Under the pieces are notes generated by a model, which had not been told where the DNA came from, did no database searches, and was given only the letters and a program-made list of their open reading frames with translations. A DNA stretch of 64,000 bases from Nocardioides zeae (GTDB lineage: Bacteria > Actinomycetota > Actinomycetes > Propionibacteriales > Nocardioidaceae): the NCBI RefSeq assembly GCF_010686755.1, contig NZ_JAAGXA010000004.1, positions 124,001-188,000 of the forward strand. The letters are read 5' to 3'. Made by a program: the position numbers and the translations under genes. Below, piece by piece: positions 8,373 to 20,515 of this stretch (positions are counted from its first letter, which is position 1; every line of letters starts with the position of its first letter).

Positions 8373-9004
8373 CCGAGCGAACGGCGGAGTCGGAGCCCGG
8401 TGGCTTGTGGACCGGCGATCGAGGGCGCCTTCACGAGCAGTCTCGTCGTGCTCTGCTCGAGCTCCTCAAGGGTCCCTACCTGTCCGGTCGGCAGCGACCG
8501 CAGCTCTGGGTCGCACTGATCGCCGACGAGGCGGCGATCCGCTCGCGTCTCCACGACGTGTTCCTCGAGCTCGTCCTCGACCCCGTCGACGAGTTCGCGT
8601 TCACCCGCAAGGTGCGCACCACCGAGCTGGACGTCCCGAGTCCGCTCCGCACCGAGACGCTCACGTTCCTCGACACCGCGATGCTGCTCGTGCTCCGGCA
8701 GCAGGTGCTGGCCGCCCCGGGCGAGGCACGCGTGATCGTCGGGCAGGACGAGGTCTACGAGCGGCTGGACGTCTACCGCACGGGCGACGCGTCGACCTAC
8801 CTGCGCAACCTCAACGGAGCCTGGGGTCGCATGATGAACAAGCTGCGGGTCATCCACGCCGCCGGCGAGGGCCGCGCGGAGATCTCGCCGGTGGTCAAGT
8901 TCCTGCTCGATCACGACCACGTCGTCGCACTCACCGCGGAGTACCGGCGAATCGCTGGTGCCGAGCCAGCCGTGACAGACCCGGCCGACGAGGAGGAGTC
9001 GTGA
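8369..9004 (+). CDS. jetB: Wadjet protein JetB (DUF4194 family)
   Basis: A 211-residue DUF4194 protein, equivalent to the MukE-like subunit that bridges the kleisin and SMC parts of Wadjet. Winged-helix features run through RRALLELLKGPYLSGRQRPQLW, FTRKVRTTELDVPSPLR and the segment LRNLNGAWGRMMNKLRVIH. The ATG overlaps the jetA stop (ATGA) and its own stop overlaps the GTG of jetC, so production of the subunits is coupled. The C-terminal tail is acidic (DPADEEES). Length is normal for the family. Confidence 0.88.
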   Translation: MTERTAESEPGGLWTGDRGRLHEQSRRALLELLKGPYLSGRQRPQLWVALIADEAAIRSRLHDVFLELVLDPVDEFAFTRKVRTTELDVPSPLRTETLTFLDTAMLLVLRQQVLAAPGEARVIVGQDEVYERLDVYRTGDASTYLRNLNGAWGRMMNKLRVIHAAGEGRAEISPVVKFLLDHDHVVALTAEYRRIAGAEPAVTDPADEEES

Positions 9005-12000
9005 GCGAGGCTCTGTTCGAGCCGCCCGCCGGAGAGAGCCTGGCCGAGCCGCAGTGGCGGCTCGCGGAGGTGCAGGTGGCCAACTGGGGCACGTTCCACG
9101 ACGCGATCTACCGCATCCCCATCGCCCGCAAGGGCCACCTCGTCACGGGTCCGTCGGGGTCGGGCAAGTCCTCCCTCCTCGACGCGATCGCCGCCGTGCT
9201 GACGCCCGACAAGTGGTTGCGCCTCAACCAGGCGGCCCAAGGTGGCCGGCGCCGCGACGACCAGCGGAGCGTCTACAGCTATGTCCGCGGCGCGTGGTCC
9301 CGCACCGTCGACGCCACCGAGGACAAGGTGGTGAGCGCCTACCTCCGCGACCGTGCCACCTGGAGCGGCATCGTGCTCCAGTTCGAGGACGGTCGCGGCA
9401 GCACCGTCTCCCTCGCGAGGATGTTCTTCCTCCGCGCCACCGCCTCGACCTCGGCCGAGGTCAACGACCTCTGCCTCCTGGAGCGCTCCGCCGTGGACCT
9501 CGAAGAGCTCCAGGGCTTCGTCACCGCCGGCATCGAGACTCGCAAGATCGCGCAACGGTGGCCGACGGCCGTCGTCACGAGCAACCACAGCCACAGCAAG
9601 TTCTACGCGCGGATGCGGTCGGTCTTCGGCATCGCGGAGGAGACCGCGCTCCAGCTGCTGCACAAGACGCAGGCCGCCAAGAGCCTCGACAGCCTCGACC
9701 AGCTGTTCCGCGACTACATGCTGCCGACCCCCGGCACGTTCGCCCTCGCCGACACTGCGGTCGAGCAGTTCGGCGAGCTGCGCGACGCCCACGAACGCGT
9801 GGTCCAGCTGCGTCGACAGCGCGACGACCTGCTGGCGCTGAAGGAGCACGCGGAGCGGTACGACGCGGCGCAGGACGCTGCCGACCGCACCCGCACGCTC
9901 ATCGACGCCGTGCGTCCCTACCGCCTACGACGCACGCTCGGTCTCGCACGCACTGAGCTCGCCGCGCTCGAGGAACGTCTCCGCATGCTGACGATCGAGG
10001 TCGAGCAGGCGGACACGGCGCACGCGGCCGCCCGGACGACCTGCGCGGACGCGGAGAGGCGCGTGCAGTCCCTCGGCGGTGCGGAGGTGGACCGCCTGCA
10101 GGAGCGGATCCGCGTCGCCCGCGAGACGGTCGACGCTGTTCGTGACCGCTGGCGGGAGTTCGACACGTCGCTGCGCTCCGTCGGTGTCGACGGTGCCCCG
10201 GAGGATGCGGACGGCTTCGCGGAGCTCGTCCGCGCCATCGACGAGATCCTCGCCCAGGAACCACCCCCCGGGATGGGCCACGAGCAGATGCGAGCGCTGG
10301 CGGAGGCCCGCGCCGAGGTGCAGCGCCTCGACCGGGAGATCACCTCGATCCGCACCACCGGCAGCACGGTGCCCGACGACCTCCTGACGATCCGCGGCGC
10401 GCTGGCGCTCGACCTCGGCGTACCGGTCGCAGCCCTCCCCTTCGCAGCCGAGCAGCTCGAGGTCCGCGCCGACCACGCCGACTGGACCGGGGCGATCGAA
10501 CGCGTGCTGCGGCCCTTCGCGCTCACGCTGCTGGTGCGTCCGGAGCACCTGGCCGCCGTACGGCGCTGGATCGACGCCCGCTCGCTGCGCGCACGAGTCG
10601 TGTTCGAGGAGGCGGGTGCCTCCGCCCCGCCCGTGCGTCCCGCCCGGTCCGACCTCTCGCTCGTCCACCGGGTGACCGTCGCGCCCGGCCCCTTCTCTGC
10701 GTGGATCGCAGGCCAGCTCTCGGAGCGGTACGACTATGCCTGCGTCGCCTCGCCCGACGCCTTGGGCGACCACGTGCGGGCCGTGACCGTCAACGGCCAG
10801 CTCAAGACGTCTCGCACGCGCTACGAGAAGGACGACCGCCGGCGCATCGACGACCGCGGGCGGTGGGTGCTCGGCGACCGGGACGGGAAGCTGGAGGCTC
10901 TCAGCGTGCAGCATCGAGAGGCCACGATCCGGCGGGGCGAGCTCGAGGACGCCGCCAACCGATCCGACCGGGACCGCACGGCGGCGGTCAGCCGTCAGGC
11001 CGTCCTCCGCACCTTGCGGCGTCAGAGCTGGGGCGACATCGACCGACGCGGAGCCGCGGCCGCGGTGGCGTCGCTCGAGCAGCAGCTCCTCGAGGTCTCC
11101 GCGAACCGTGGCGACCTCCATGCTGCGCTGACTGCTCAGCACCAGGCACAGCAGCAGCTGGATGCAGCAACAGTGCAACGGGACGAGCTGCGCTTCCAGC
11201 TGCGCAGCGCGAACGGTGCGCGCGCGACGGTGACCGCCGTCGTGGCCGAGATCGAGGGCGACGTCGCCTCCGGTGCCGTCGCCGAGATCGACGCCGGGAC
11301 GACCGCTGCCCTCGACGAGCGGTTCCGTCGCCACGGTGGGCGCCGGATCACGCGCGAGCGGATCGGCGACATCTCCCACGACGTGACGCAGCAGCTGGGC
11401 CAGGAGAACACCGCGGCGCTCAGCGCGGTCGCCACTGCGGGAAACGACGTGGTCGGGGCGGCCACCCACTTCAACGACCACTGGCCCGCTGCGGCAGCGA
11501 CCGCCGAGCTCGTGGCGACCGTGGGCGACCGTGGCGCCTACCTCGACCTCTTGGACTCGATCGTTGCCCAGGGGCTCCCCGACCACGAGGCGAACTTCCT
11601 GCGTCTGCTCCGCGACCGCTCCCGCGACCTCATCGGCGAGCTCGTCAGCGACATCCACGACGCGCCACGCGAGATCGAAGAACGGATCCGCCCCGTCAAC
11701 GCCTCCCTCCGTCGCTCGCCGTTCGACGAGGGCAGGTTCCTGAAGCTCCGGATCAAGACAAGACGTACGGAAACGGTCCACCGCTTCCTCGCCGATCTGC
11801 GCTCCGTCGTGGACGGGAGCTGGACCGACGACGACGTTGCTTCCGCGGAGCGGCGGTTCGCAGTCCTCGCCGACCTCATGCGCAGGCTCGCCTCGAGCGA
11901 CCACGTCGACCGCACCTGGCGCCTCCAGTGCCTCGACACCCGCCTGCACGTGACCTTCCTCGCCGAGGAGATCGACGATCTGGGGCGCGTCCAGGCGACG

Positions 12001-12345
12001 TACGACTCGGGCGCCGCGATGTCCGGTGGCCAGCAGCAGAAGCTCGTGATCTTCTGCCTGGCGGCAGCGCTGCGCTACCAGCTGGCCGACACCGATGACG
12101 CCGTGCCCCGCTACGGCACGATCGTGCTCGACGAGGCGTTTGACAAGGCGGACACGCGCTACACGCGCATGGCGCTCGACGTCTTCGTCGAGTTCGGCTT
12201 TCAGATGGTGCTCGCGACACCGCAGAAGCTCCTGCAGACCATCGAGCCGTATGTCGGGGGCGCCACCTCGATCGAGAACCCCACCCGACGGCTCTCGACC
12301 TTCGCCGACATCCCCTGGAGCGAGCGCCGCGAGGAGGAGACGTGA
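9001..12345 (+). CDS. jetC: Wadjet ATPase JetC (SMC-like)
   Basis: A 1114-residue SMC/MukB-like ATPase that drives DNA loop extrusion in Wadjet. The N-terminal head has Walker A GPSGSGKS at residues 50-57. Two long charged helical stretches form the coiled-coil arm (around 240-400 and 600-800), separated by a hinge-like region. The C-terminal head has the ABC signature SGGQQQK at 1008-1014 and Walker B IVLDEAFDK with D1044 and E1045. I use the GTG at 9001, which overlaps the jetB stop; the open frame extends far upstream but only through jetB in another frame. The ending overlaps the jetD GTG by four bases. The gene is intact. Confidence 0.92.
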   Translation: MSEALFEPPAGESLAEPQWRLAEVQVANWGTFHDAIYRIPIARKGHLVTGPSGSGKSSLLDAIAAVLTPDKWLRLNQAAQGGRRRDDQRSVYSYVRGAWSRTVDATEDKVVSAYLRDRATWSGIVLQFEDGRGSTVSLARMFFLRATASTSAEVNDLCLLERSAVDLEELQGFVTAGIETRKIAQRWPTAVVTSNHSHSKFYARMRSVFGIAEETALQLLHKTQAAKSLDSLDQLFRDYMLPTPGTFALADTAVEQFGELRDAHERVVQLRRQRDDLLALKEHAERYDAAQDAADRTRTLIDAVRPYRLRRTLGLARTELAALEERLRMLTIEVEQADTAHAAARTTCADAERRVQSLGGAEVDRLQERIRVARETVDAVRDRWREFDTSLRSVGVDGAPEDADGFAELVRAIDEILAQEPPPGMGHEQMRALAEARAEVQRLDREITSIRTTGSTVPDDLLTIRGALALDLGVPVAALPFAAEQLEVRADHADWTGAIERVLRPFALTLLVRPEHLAAVRRWIDARSLRARVVFEEAGASAPPVRPARSDLSLVHRVTVAPGPFSAWIAGQLSERYDYACVASPDALGDHVRAVTVNGQLKTSRTRYEKDDRRRIDDRGRWVLGDRDGKLEALSVQHREATIRRGELEDAANRSDRDRTAAVSRQAVLRTLRRQSWGDIDRRGAAAAVASLEQQLLEVSANRGDLHAALTAQHQAQQQLDAATVQRDELRFQLRSANGARATVTAVVAEIEGDVASGAVAEIDAGTTAALDERFRRHGGRRITRERIGDISHDVTQQLGQENTAALSAVATAGNDVVGAATHFNDHWPAAAATAELVATVGDRGAYLDLLDSIVAQGLPDHEANFLRLLRDRSRDLIGELVSDIHDAPREIEERIRPVNASLRRSPFDEGRFLKLRIKTRRTETVHRFLADLRSVVDGSWTDDDVASAERRFAVLADLMRRLASSDHVDRTWRLQCLDTRLHVTFLAEEIDDLGRVQATYDSGAAMSGGQQQKLVIFCLAAALRYQLADTDDAVPRYGTIVLDEAFDKADTRYTRMALDVFVEFGFQMVLATPQKLLQTIEPYVGGATSIENPTRRLSTFADIPWSERREEET

Positions 12346-13478
12346 TCGACATCGATACCGCCCGGCGCTCCGCCCGGGACCGCCTCGCCGCCCGGCTGGG
12401 TGACTGGGCGACCCAGGAGCCCGAGGCCCCGGCGCTGTCCGTGCCGCTCAAGCCGCCGTCGGAGCGAGCTGCTCTCGCTGATCAAGGGCTCACCGAGGCG
12501 TGGGTGCGCAGCTGGAGGTCGCTCGTCCTCCCCGCCGGGGCGAGGGTCGACTGGGAGACCCGCTCGTGGCGACGCATCGGACGCCAGGACGTCCCGGTCC
12601 GCCTCCGACTCGACGACGCGGGCGCCGTCGCGGCCTTCGGCGGCGGCGTGCCCCGGCAGGAGTGGAGGCTCCTCGTTGCACGGGTGGCACGCCTTCGGGA
12701 TGCCCTGGGGGCATCTCCCGAGCTCGACGCGGTGATCCGCCGCCACCGTGCGGGCCTCGTCGGGTGGGACGACATGCGGTTCGCGCAGGTCGTCGCGGTG
12801 TCGAGCTGGTTGGCGTCGACCTCCGTGCGCGGGCTCCGACCGCGGCAGATCCCCGTCCGTGGCGTCGATACCAAGTGGTTCGCCGCGCACCGTGCGGTCG
12901 TGACCGACCTGCATGCCGCCGCCACGGGGTCTCGCGACCTCGGTCTGGTGGAGGCCGACCGATTGATGCGCCTACGCATCCTCGATCCCGCACTGGCGAT
13001 CGGCGGCCTCCGTGACCTGGCCGTACCGGCGGTGCAGCTGACCGCAGCTTCGATGCGCCCTCGCCTCGTGTTCGTGATCGAGAACCTTGAAACCGTGCTC
13101 GCCCTGCCCGACTGGCCCGGAGCAGTCGCGGTGCACGGATCCGGGTACGCCGTCGACGCGGTCGCCGGTCTGCCCTGGGTCACCGAGAGCCGCGTCGTCT
13201 ACTGGGGCGACCTCGATTCCCACGGCTTCGCCATCCTGCACCGTCTCCGCACCCACGTGCCGCATGCTGTGACGGCACTCATGGACGAGGACACCCTGCT
13301 CGCGCACCGCGACCTCTGGGTGGCGGAACCGACGCCCACCCGCGCCGAGCTGCCCACCCTGACAGCACTGGAGCGTCGCGCCCTGACCCGCCTACGCGCC
13401 GAGGGGGACGTTCGACTCGAGCAAGAGCGCATCCCCTGGTCCACCGCCCTGGCGGGGCTGAAGGACGCTGATCACTGA
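12342..13478 (+). CDS. jetD: Wadjet nuclease JetD (DUF3322/DUF2220, Toprim-like)
   Basis: A 378-residue protein, the DNA-cutting subunit of Wadjet. The N-terminal part (to about residue 200) is the DUF3322-type arm with W-rich segments. The C-terminal Toprim-like domain has the metal-binding glutamate in VIENLET (E247) and a YWGDLDSHG segment with D290 and D292, then a buried LMDEDTLLAH segment. These residues are the ones expected for cleavage, so the system looks active. The GTG start has GAGGAGGAGA immediately upstream and overlaps the jetC stop. It is the last gene of the operon, followed by a repeat-filled non-coding stretch. Confidence 0.9.
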   Translation: MIDIDTARRSARDRLAARLGDWATQEPEAPALSVPLKPPSERAALADQGLTEAWVRSWRSLVLPAGARVDWETRSWRRIGRQDVPVRLRLDDAGAVAAFGGGVPRQEWRLLVARVARLRDALGASPELDAVIRRHRAGLVGWDDMRFAQVVAVSSWLASTSVRGLRPRQIPVRGVDTKWFAAHRAVVTDLHAAATGSRDLGLVEADRLMRLRILDPALAIGGLRDLAVPAVQLTAASMRPRLVFVIENLETVLALPDWPGAVAVHGSGYAVDAVAGLPWVTESRVVYWGDLDSHGFAILHRLRTHVPHAVTALMDEDTLLAHRDLWVAEPTPTRAELPTLTALERRALTRLRAEGDVRLEQERIPWSTALAGLKDADH

Positions 13479-13498
13479 TCGCGCCCATGGTGGACTGA

Positions 13499-13556
13499 GA
13501 ACTGCGCGCCTGGGACACCCTGCGCGTGATTCGGGCTGATCCAATTGCACAGTTCC
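13499..13556 (+). repeat. Palindromic repeat B, copy 1
   Basis: A ~58-bp element with ends GAACTGCGCGCCTGG and GCACAGTTC, forming an imperfect dyad. It is related to copies at 13703, 33443 and 33633. It begins 20 bases after the jetD stop. Confidence 0.75.
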
Positions 13557-13608
13557 GCCCCGCCCCGCCCGGCGCGTGCAGCCGCCAGCCCGGCGCCACG
13601 GACCACCC

Positions 13609-13671
13609 GCGCCGTACCCCCGGCGTGGTGTGAGCCCTGCGGAAAGTGAAGGCCTGGCACCACGACCCGGG
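13609..13671 (+). repeat. Palindromic repeat A, copy 2
   Basis: Same element as at 6802, with GCGCCGTACC, GTGGTGTGAGCCCTGCGGAA and CACCACGACCCGG. The right arm is partly diverged (GGCCTGGCACC in place of GGCCTCACACC). Downstream of jetD. Confidence 0.85.
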
Positions 13672-13702
13672 CCAGGGAGAGCCAGGGCCCGCCACCGCCC
13701 CG

Positions 13703-13760
13703 GGAACTGTGCGCCTGGGACACCCCGCTGGCGATCTCACCTGCTCCAGGTGCACATTTC
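13703..13760 (+). repeat. Palindromic repeat B, copy 2
   Basis: Ends GAACTGTGCGCCTGG and CCAGGTGCACATTTC are near-complements, giving a ~15-bp stem around a ~28-base middle. It lies between A copies 2 and 3. Confidence 0.75.
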
Positions 13761-13827
13761 GGCACCCCCGCGCCCCCCCGCGCCGCGCCGCGCCGCGCGA
13801 CACCGGCCCCGCGCCACGGGCACCCCC

Positions 13828-13890
13828 GCGCCGTACCCCGGGTCGTGGTGTCAGCCCTGCGGAAACCAGCGGCCTCACACCACGACCCGG
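13828..13890 (+). repeat. Palindromic repeat A, copy 3
   Basis: This copy matches copy 1 closely: GCGCCGTACCCCGGGTCGTG, CAGCCCTGCGGAAACC and GCGGCCTCACACCACGACCC. It is 20 bases upstream of the tRNA-Ile terminator. The 469-base stretch 13479-13947 contains only A and B repeats and this terminator; no gene is visible in it. Confidence 0.85.
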
Positions 13891-13910
13891 AGAAGCACGA
13901 GAAAACCCAG

Positions 13911-13938
13911 AACGCCCCGCGGAGATCCGCGGGGCGTT
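13911..13938 (-). terminator. Hairpin terminator of tRNA-Ile
   Basis: AACGCCCCGCGGA and its exact complement are separated by two bases, so a stem of about 12 bp forms. It lies 9 bases beyond the 3' end of tRNA-Ile on the minus strand. Confidence 0.8.
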
Positions 13939-13947
13939 CGTGGTGGG

Positions 13948-14021
13948 TGGGCCTAACAGGACTTGAACCTGTGACCTCTTCCTTATCAGGGAAGCGCTCT
14001 AACCGTCTGAGCTATAGGCCC
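13948..14021 (-). tRNA. tRNA-Ile (GAT anticodon)
   Basis: Cloverleaf on the minus strand: acceptor GGGCCTA paired with TAGGCCC, anticodon loop CTGATAA with GAT, and T arm CAGGTTCAAGTCCTG. The CCA end is not encoded (the next bases read CCC). It lies 66 bases after the DUF3566 gene, the normal place downstream of gyrA in actinobacteria. Confidence 0.97.
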
Positions 14022-14087
14022 GTGGCTGGTGCCGGGGGAACACTACTAGAGCCCCACGGCACCGCCAAAACCGGGTGAACTCGCTGC

Positions 14088-14596
14088 TCAGCGCTCCTCG
14101 GCGAGGGTCACGTCGATGCCGCCGAGCAGCGCCGCCGCGAGGTTGTAGAGGAAGGCGCCGAGCGTCGCCATCGCGGTGATGAGCACGACGTCGACGGCCG
14201 CGATGAGCAGCGTCAGGCCCATGACCCGGGACATGCCCACGTAGCCCTCGATGTCGAAGCTGTCGGCGTCGGAGCCCACCACGTCGGCGATCGTCGAGTT
14301 GATGGAGTCCCACACGCCGGCGGCGTCGAGGACGGTCCAGACGATGAAGACGGAGACGACCGTGACGATCGCGAACGCGATCGACAGCAGGAACGCCGTC
14401 TTCATCACCGACCACGGGTCGATGTGGGTCAGCCGCAGCCGTGCCCGGCGCACGCGCCGCTTCTGGCGCGCCGCCGCAGCGGCCTGGCCGCCGGTCGAGC
14501 CAGCCGGTCCAGCGCCTTGGCCGGAGCCGGCAGAGCCAGCACCCGGGCCGACCGGGTTCGGCCGCACGGCCGTCCCGGTGCGGGAGTCGTCGGTCA

Positions 14597-14600
<4 letters not shown>
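14088..14600 (-). CDS. DUF3566 transmembrane protein
   Basis: A 170-residue membrane protein. A ~50-residue Gly/Ala/Pro-rich cytoplasmic tail with a basic cluster ([13 protein letters not shown]) is followed by HIDPWSVMK and two membrane helices (about residues 68-92 and 128-155). The region between them, [18 protein letters not shown], faces outside. This architecture and the position directly after gyrA match DUF3566. The role is unknown. The start overlaps the gyrA stop by four bases; a second ATG one codon later is equally possible. Confidence 0.88.
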
Positions 14601-17362
<2,762 letters not shown>

Positions 17363-17434
17363 GATTGCTCTCTCTCCGTGTTGCTAGCGATGTCCAGGAC
17401 TCACGCGGCGCGGCCCCGTGGGGCCGCACCGTGC

Positions 17435-19609
17435 CTAGATGTCGAGGAAGCGGACGTCCTTGGCGTTGCGCTGGATGAAGGAGCGGCGCTGGTCCACGTC
17501 CTCACCCATGAGGATCGAGAAGATCTCGTCCGCCTGGGCCGCGTCCTCCAGCGTCACCTGCAGCAGCACCCGGTTGTCCGGGTCGAGCGTGGTCTCCCAC
17601 AGCTCGTCGGCGTTCATCTCGCCCAGACCCTTGTAGCGCTGGATGGCCGATTCCTTGGGCAGCTTCTTGCCGTTCGCCTGGCCGTCGCGGAGCACGGCGT
17701 CGCGCTCGGCGTCGGAGTAGACGTACTCGTGCTCGTGGGGCTTGTTCCACTTGATCCGGTACAGCGGCGGCTGCGCGAGGTAGACGTAACCGCCCTCGAT
17801 GAGCGGCCGCATGAAGCGGAACAGCAGCGTCAGCAGCAGCGTGTTGATGTGGTGGCCGTCGACGTCGGCGTCGGCCATCAGCACGATCTTGTGGTAGCGC
17901 AGCTTGGCGACGTCGAACTCGTCGTGCACGCCCGTGCCGAGCGCCGAGATGATCGCCTGCACCTCCTGGTTGGCCAGGACCTTGTCGATGCGCGCCTTCT
18001 CGACGTTGAGGATCTTTCCGCGGATCGGGAGGATCGCCTGGATGCGGTTCTCCCGGCCCATGACGGCGGAGCCGCCGGCCGAGTCACCCTCGACGATGAA
18101 GACCTCGCACTCCTCGGGGCTGCGCGAGCTGCAGTCGCGCAGCTTGCCCGGCAGGCCGCCGCCACCCAGCAGGCCCTTGCGCTTGCGCGCCATGTCACGG
18201 GCGTTGCGAGCCGCGAGGCGCGCGGAGGCCGCGGCCATGGCCTTGCGGATGATGTTCTTGCCGTCCGACGGGTTCTGCTCGAGCCACGCGCCGAGCTGAT
18301 CGTTGACCACCGACTGCACGAAGCCCTTCGCCTCGGTGTTGCCCAGCTTCGCCTTCGTCTGGCCCTCGAACTGCGGGTTCGAGATCTTGAGGCTGATGAT
18401 CGCGGTGAGCCCCTCGCGGATGTCGTCACCCGTGAGGCGCTCCTCCTTCTTCTTGATGAGGCCCCACTCCTCGCCCCACCGGTTCATCAACGTCGTCAGC
18501 GCCGCCCGGAAACCCTCCTCGTGCGTGCCGCCCTCGGGGGTGTTGATGGTGTTCGCGAAGGTGTGGACCGACTCGTTGTAGGACGTCGTCTGCCACTGCA
18601 TCGCCAGCTCGAGGCTCATCGGGTTGGGCGCGCTGTCACCGGTCTCCGCCTCGGCGGCGATGATCGGGCTGACCGCGGTCTTCTTCTTGTTGAGGAAGTC
18701 GACGTAGTCGGCCAGACCGCGGTCGTACTGGAAGACCTGCTCCAGCGTCCTGACCCCGTCGACCTCGGCGACGTGGATGTCGGAGGAGGACGCCTCCGCC
18801 GCATCGTCCTCGACGCCCGTTCCCCCCTCGACGGCCTCGGCGAGACCTTCGGCCTGCGGCCGCGCGTCGCGCAGCTCGATGCGGAGGCCCTTGTTGAGGA
18901 ACGCGGTCTCGCGGAAGCGGGTCGTGATCGTCTCGAGCTTGTAGGTCGTCGTCTCGAAGACGTCCGGCGACGCCGTCCACGTGACGGTCGTGCCCGTGGC
19001 CTCGCCGTCCTCCAGGGGCCGCACCTGGCGCAGCGCGTAGTCGGGAACGCCGGAGGAGAACTCCTGCTCCCAGACGTGCCCGCGGTTCTTGATCTCGAGC
19101 CGGAGCGACGACGACAGCGCGTTGACGACCGAGGAGCCGACACCGTGGAGACCACCGGAGACCTTGTAGCCGCCACCGCCGAACTTGCCGCCCGCGTGGA
19201 GCACCGTGAGGGCGAGCGTGGCGGCCGGGAGCTCCTGGCCGGGGGCGGTGTCGGTCGGGATGCCACGACCGTTGTCGGAGACGCTGACCGAGCCGTCGGC
19301 GTTGACCGTCACCTTGATGGTGTCGCAGTGGCCCGCCAGCGCCTCATCGACCGCGTTGTCCACGATCTCCCAGATGAGGTGGTGCAGGCCCCGCTCACCG
19401 GTGGACCCGATGTACATGCCCGGGCGCTTGCGGACGGCCTCGAGGCCCTCGAGCACCTGGATGGCCGACGCGTCGTAGTTGCCGTCCTCCACCAGGGAGG
19501 AGGAGACCTTCTCGGCCGGTGGCTGCTGCTCCGCGGCTTCCTCCAGTGCCTCGTCCTGCGACTGCGGCTCCTGGGGCTCCTGCGGCTGCTCGACCTGCTC
19601 GTCGCTCAA
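17435..19609 (-). CDS. gyrB: DNA gyrase subunit B
   Basis: ATPase subunit of gyrase, 724 residues from a TTG at 19609. I prefer this start because AGAGGAG lies six bases before it; an upstream start at 19648 would add 13 residues. GHKL motifs are [20 protein letters not shown] and [12 protein letters not shown]. The Toprim part has EGDSAGGSA and the metal site [10 protein letters not shown]. The [10 protein letters not shown] signature is near the C-terminus. The N-terminus carries a Glu/Gln/Pro-rich extension of about 40 residues before [20 protein letters not shown]. An acidic insert of about 30 residues (around [17 protein letters not shown]) lies in the transducer domain. Confidence 0.96.
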   Translation of the reverse strand: MSDEQVEQPQEPQEPQSQDEALEEAAEQQPPAEKVSSSLVEDGNYDASAIQVLEGLEAVRKRPGMYIGSTGERGLHHLIWEIVDNAVDEALAGHCDTIKVTVNADGSVSVSDNGRGIPTDTAPGQELPAATLALTVLHAGGKFGGGGYKVSGGLHGVGSSVVNALSSSLRLEIKNRGHVWEQEFSSGVPDYALRQVRPLEDGEATGTTVTWTASPDVFETTTYKLETITTRFRETAFLNKGLRIELRDARPQAEGLAEAVEGGTGVEDDAAEASSSDIHVAEVDGVRTLEQVFQYDRGLADYVDFLNKKKTAVSPIIAAEAETGDSAPNPMSLELAMQWQTTSYNESVHTFANTINTPEGGTHEEGFRAALTTLMNRWGEEWGLIKKKEERLTGDDIREGLTAIISLKISNPQFEGQTKAKLGNTEAKGFVQSVVNDQLGAWLEQNPSDGKNIIRKAMAAASARLAARNARDMARKRKGLLGGGGLPGKLRDCSSRSPEECEVFIVEGDSAGGSAVMGRENRIQAILPIRGKILNVEKARIDKVLANQEVQAIISALGTGVHDEFDVAKLRYHKIVLMADADVDGHHINTLLLTLLFRFMRPLIEGGYVYLAQPPLYRIKWNKPHEHEYVYSDAERDAVLRDGQANGKKLPKESAIQRYKGLGEMNADELWETTLDPDNRVLLQVTLEDAAQADEIFSILMGEDVDQRRSFIQRNAKDVRFLDI

Positions 19610-19699
19610 GGCGACTCCTCTTCTCTCGACCCGGGCGCCTCCGGTCACTTCCCACGGACGCGCGCGTGGCCGCCGGTCGCGGCGGCCACTCCAGGATCG

Positions 19700-19705
19700 A
19701 TTCTA
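19700..19705 (-). promoter_or_regulatory. Candidate -10 box of gyrB operon
   Basis: TAGAAT on the minus strand lies about 90 bases upstream of the gyrB start. No convincing -35 hexamer is seen 17 bases further up, where a small CCGCTGAGCGG palindrome lies instead. The remaining gyrB-dciA gap (to 19876) shows nothing else recognisable. Confidence 0.4.
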
Positions 19706-19876
19706 GCGCCGCTGAGCGGCTCAGACACGCACCGGGCGGTCAGGTTGGGGATGAATCTCGCCTGAGAAATGCCGATAGGAGTCCGGGGAGGGCCTCCGAG
19801 ACGGGCGAGCAGGGTGGTGGCTGGGTCCCCCTACGTCCACGAGGGGCTCAGAACGTCTCCTGGCGAATCCGGATCG

Positions 19877-20515
19877 TCAGCCGTAGGTGTCGCGAGGACC
19901 CCGCCCGCGGACGCTGCGGCGGCCCTTCGTCCAGGACGGCGCCTGCGGACCCATGACCTCGATCGCCGCCACGCTCCCGTGCCCCAGCTCGTCGTTGAGC
20001 CGCTTCACGAGGGACGGCGCGAGCAGCCGCAGCTGGGTCGCCCACGCCGTGGCGTCGGTGCGCACGACGAGGCGCCCGTCGACGTACGACTCCGGGCGGC
20101 AGTGCTCGCCGATCTCGTCCCCGACGATCTCCGCCCACCGGGCGAACACGGCGTGCACCCGCAGGTCCGCGTCCCAGCCGCGCTGGGCGACCAGGCGGCG
20201 TACGTCGGCCTCCACCGTCCGCGGGTCCCGCCGGTCCGGACCGGGCCCGGACAGCGTCGTCTCCCCGCGGCGGCCGCCCCGCCGCGCGGCGTCGGCGAAG
20301 CCGCCGGGGTCGCCGGGCTTCCGCTTGGCCCTGCGCGGCGTCGCGACCGGACCGCCCGCGGCCGCCGCCGCCCGCGCCGCGGCACGGGCCAGGTCGAGGC
20401 CCGACGCGTCGTGCGGCTCGTCGGGCTCGTCCGAGGCGGGCTGCTCCGCGGCGGGCTGCTCCGCGTCGTACGGCTGCTCGGGGGACGCGGCACCCTCGGA
20501 GGAATCAGGCGTCAC
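19877..20515 (-). CDS. DciA family replication protein (DUF721)
   Basis: A 212-residue protein of the DUF721/DciA family, which in most bacteria helps load the DnaB helicase. The ~100-residue N-terminal part is acidic, Pro/Ala-rich and probably disordered. The DUF721 core begins near [23 protein letters not shown], with [16 protein letters not shown] and [17 protein letters not shown], and ends near [10 protein letters not shown]. The GTG start overlaps the recF 3' end by 11 bases. Placement after recF and before gyrB is typical of actinobacteria. Confidence 0.9.
   Translation of the reverse strand: MTPDSSEGAASPEQPYDAEQPAAEQPASDEPDEPHDASGLDLARAAARAAAAAGGPVATPRRAKRKPGDPGGFADAARRGGRRGETTLSGPGPDRRDPRTVEADVRRLVAQRGWDADLRVHAVFARWAEIVGDEIGEHCRPESYVDGRLVVRTDATAWATQLRLLAPSLVKRLNDELGHGSVAAIEVMGPQAPSWTKGRRSVRGRGPRDTYG

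Noticed and set aside
8326..9000. Upstream extension of jetC
   Set aside because: It overlaps jetB in another frame; the GTG at 9001 is placed exactly at the jetB stop and the SMC head starts there.
13479..13947. CRISPR array or spacers among the repeats after jetD
   Set aside because: The repeats are few, palindromic and of two kinds with irregular spacing, and no cas gene is present.
17410..17427. GC hairpin between gyrB and gyrA as a terminator
   Set aside because: No T tract, and both genes form an operon with a 73-base gap; at best an attenuating structure.
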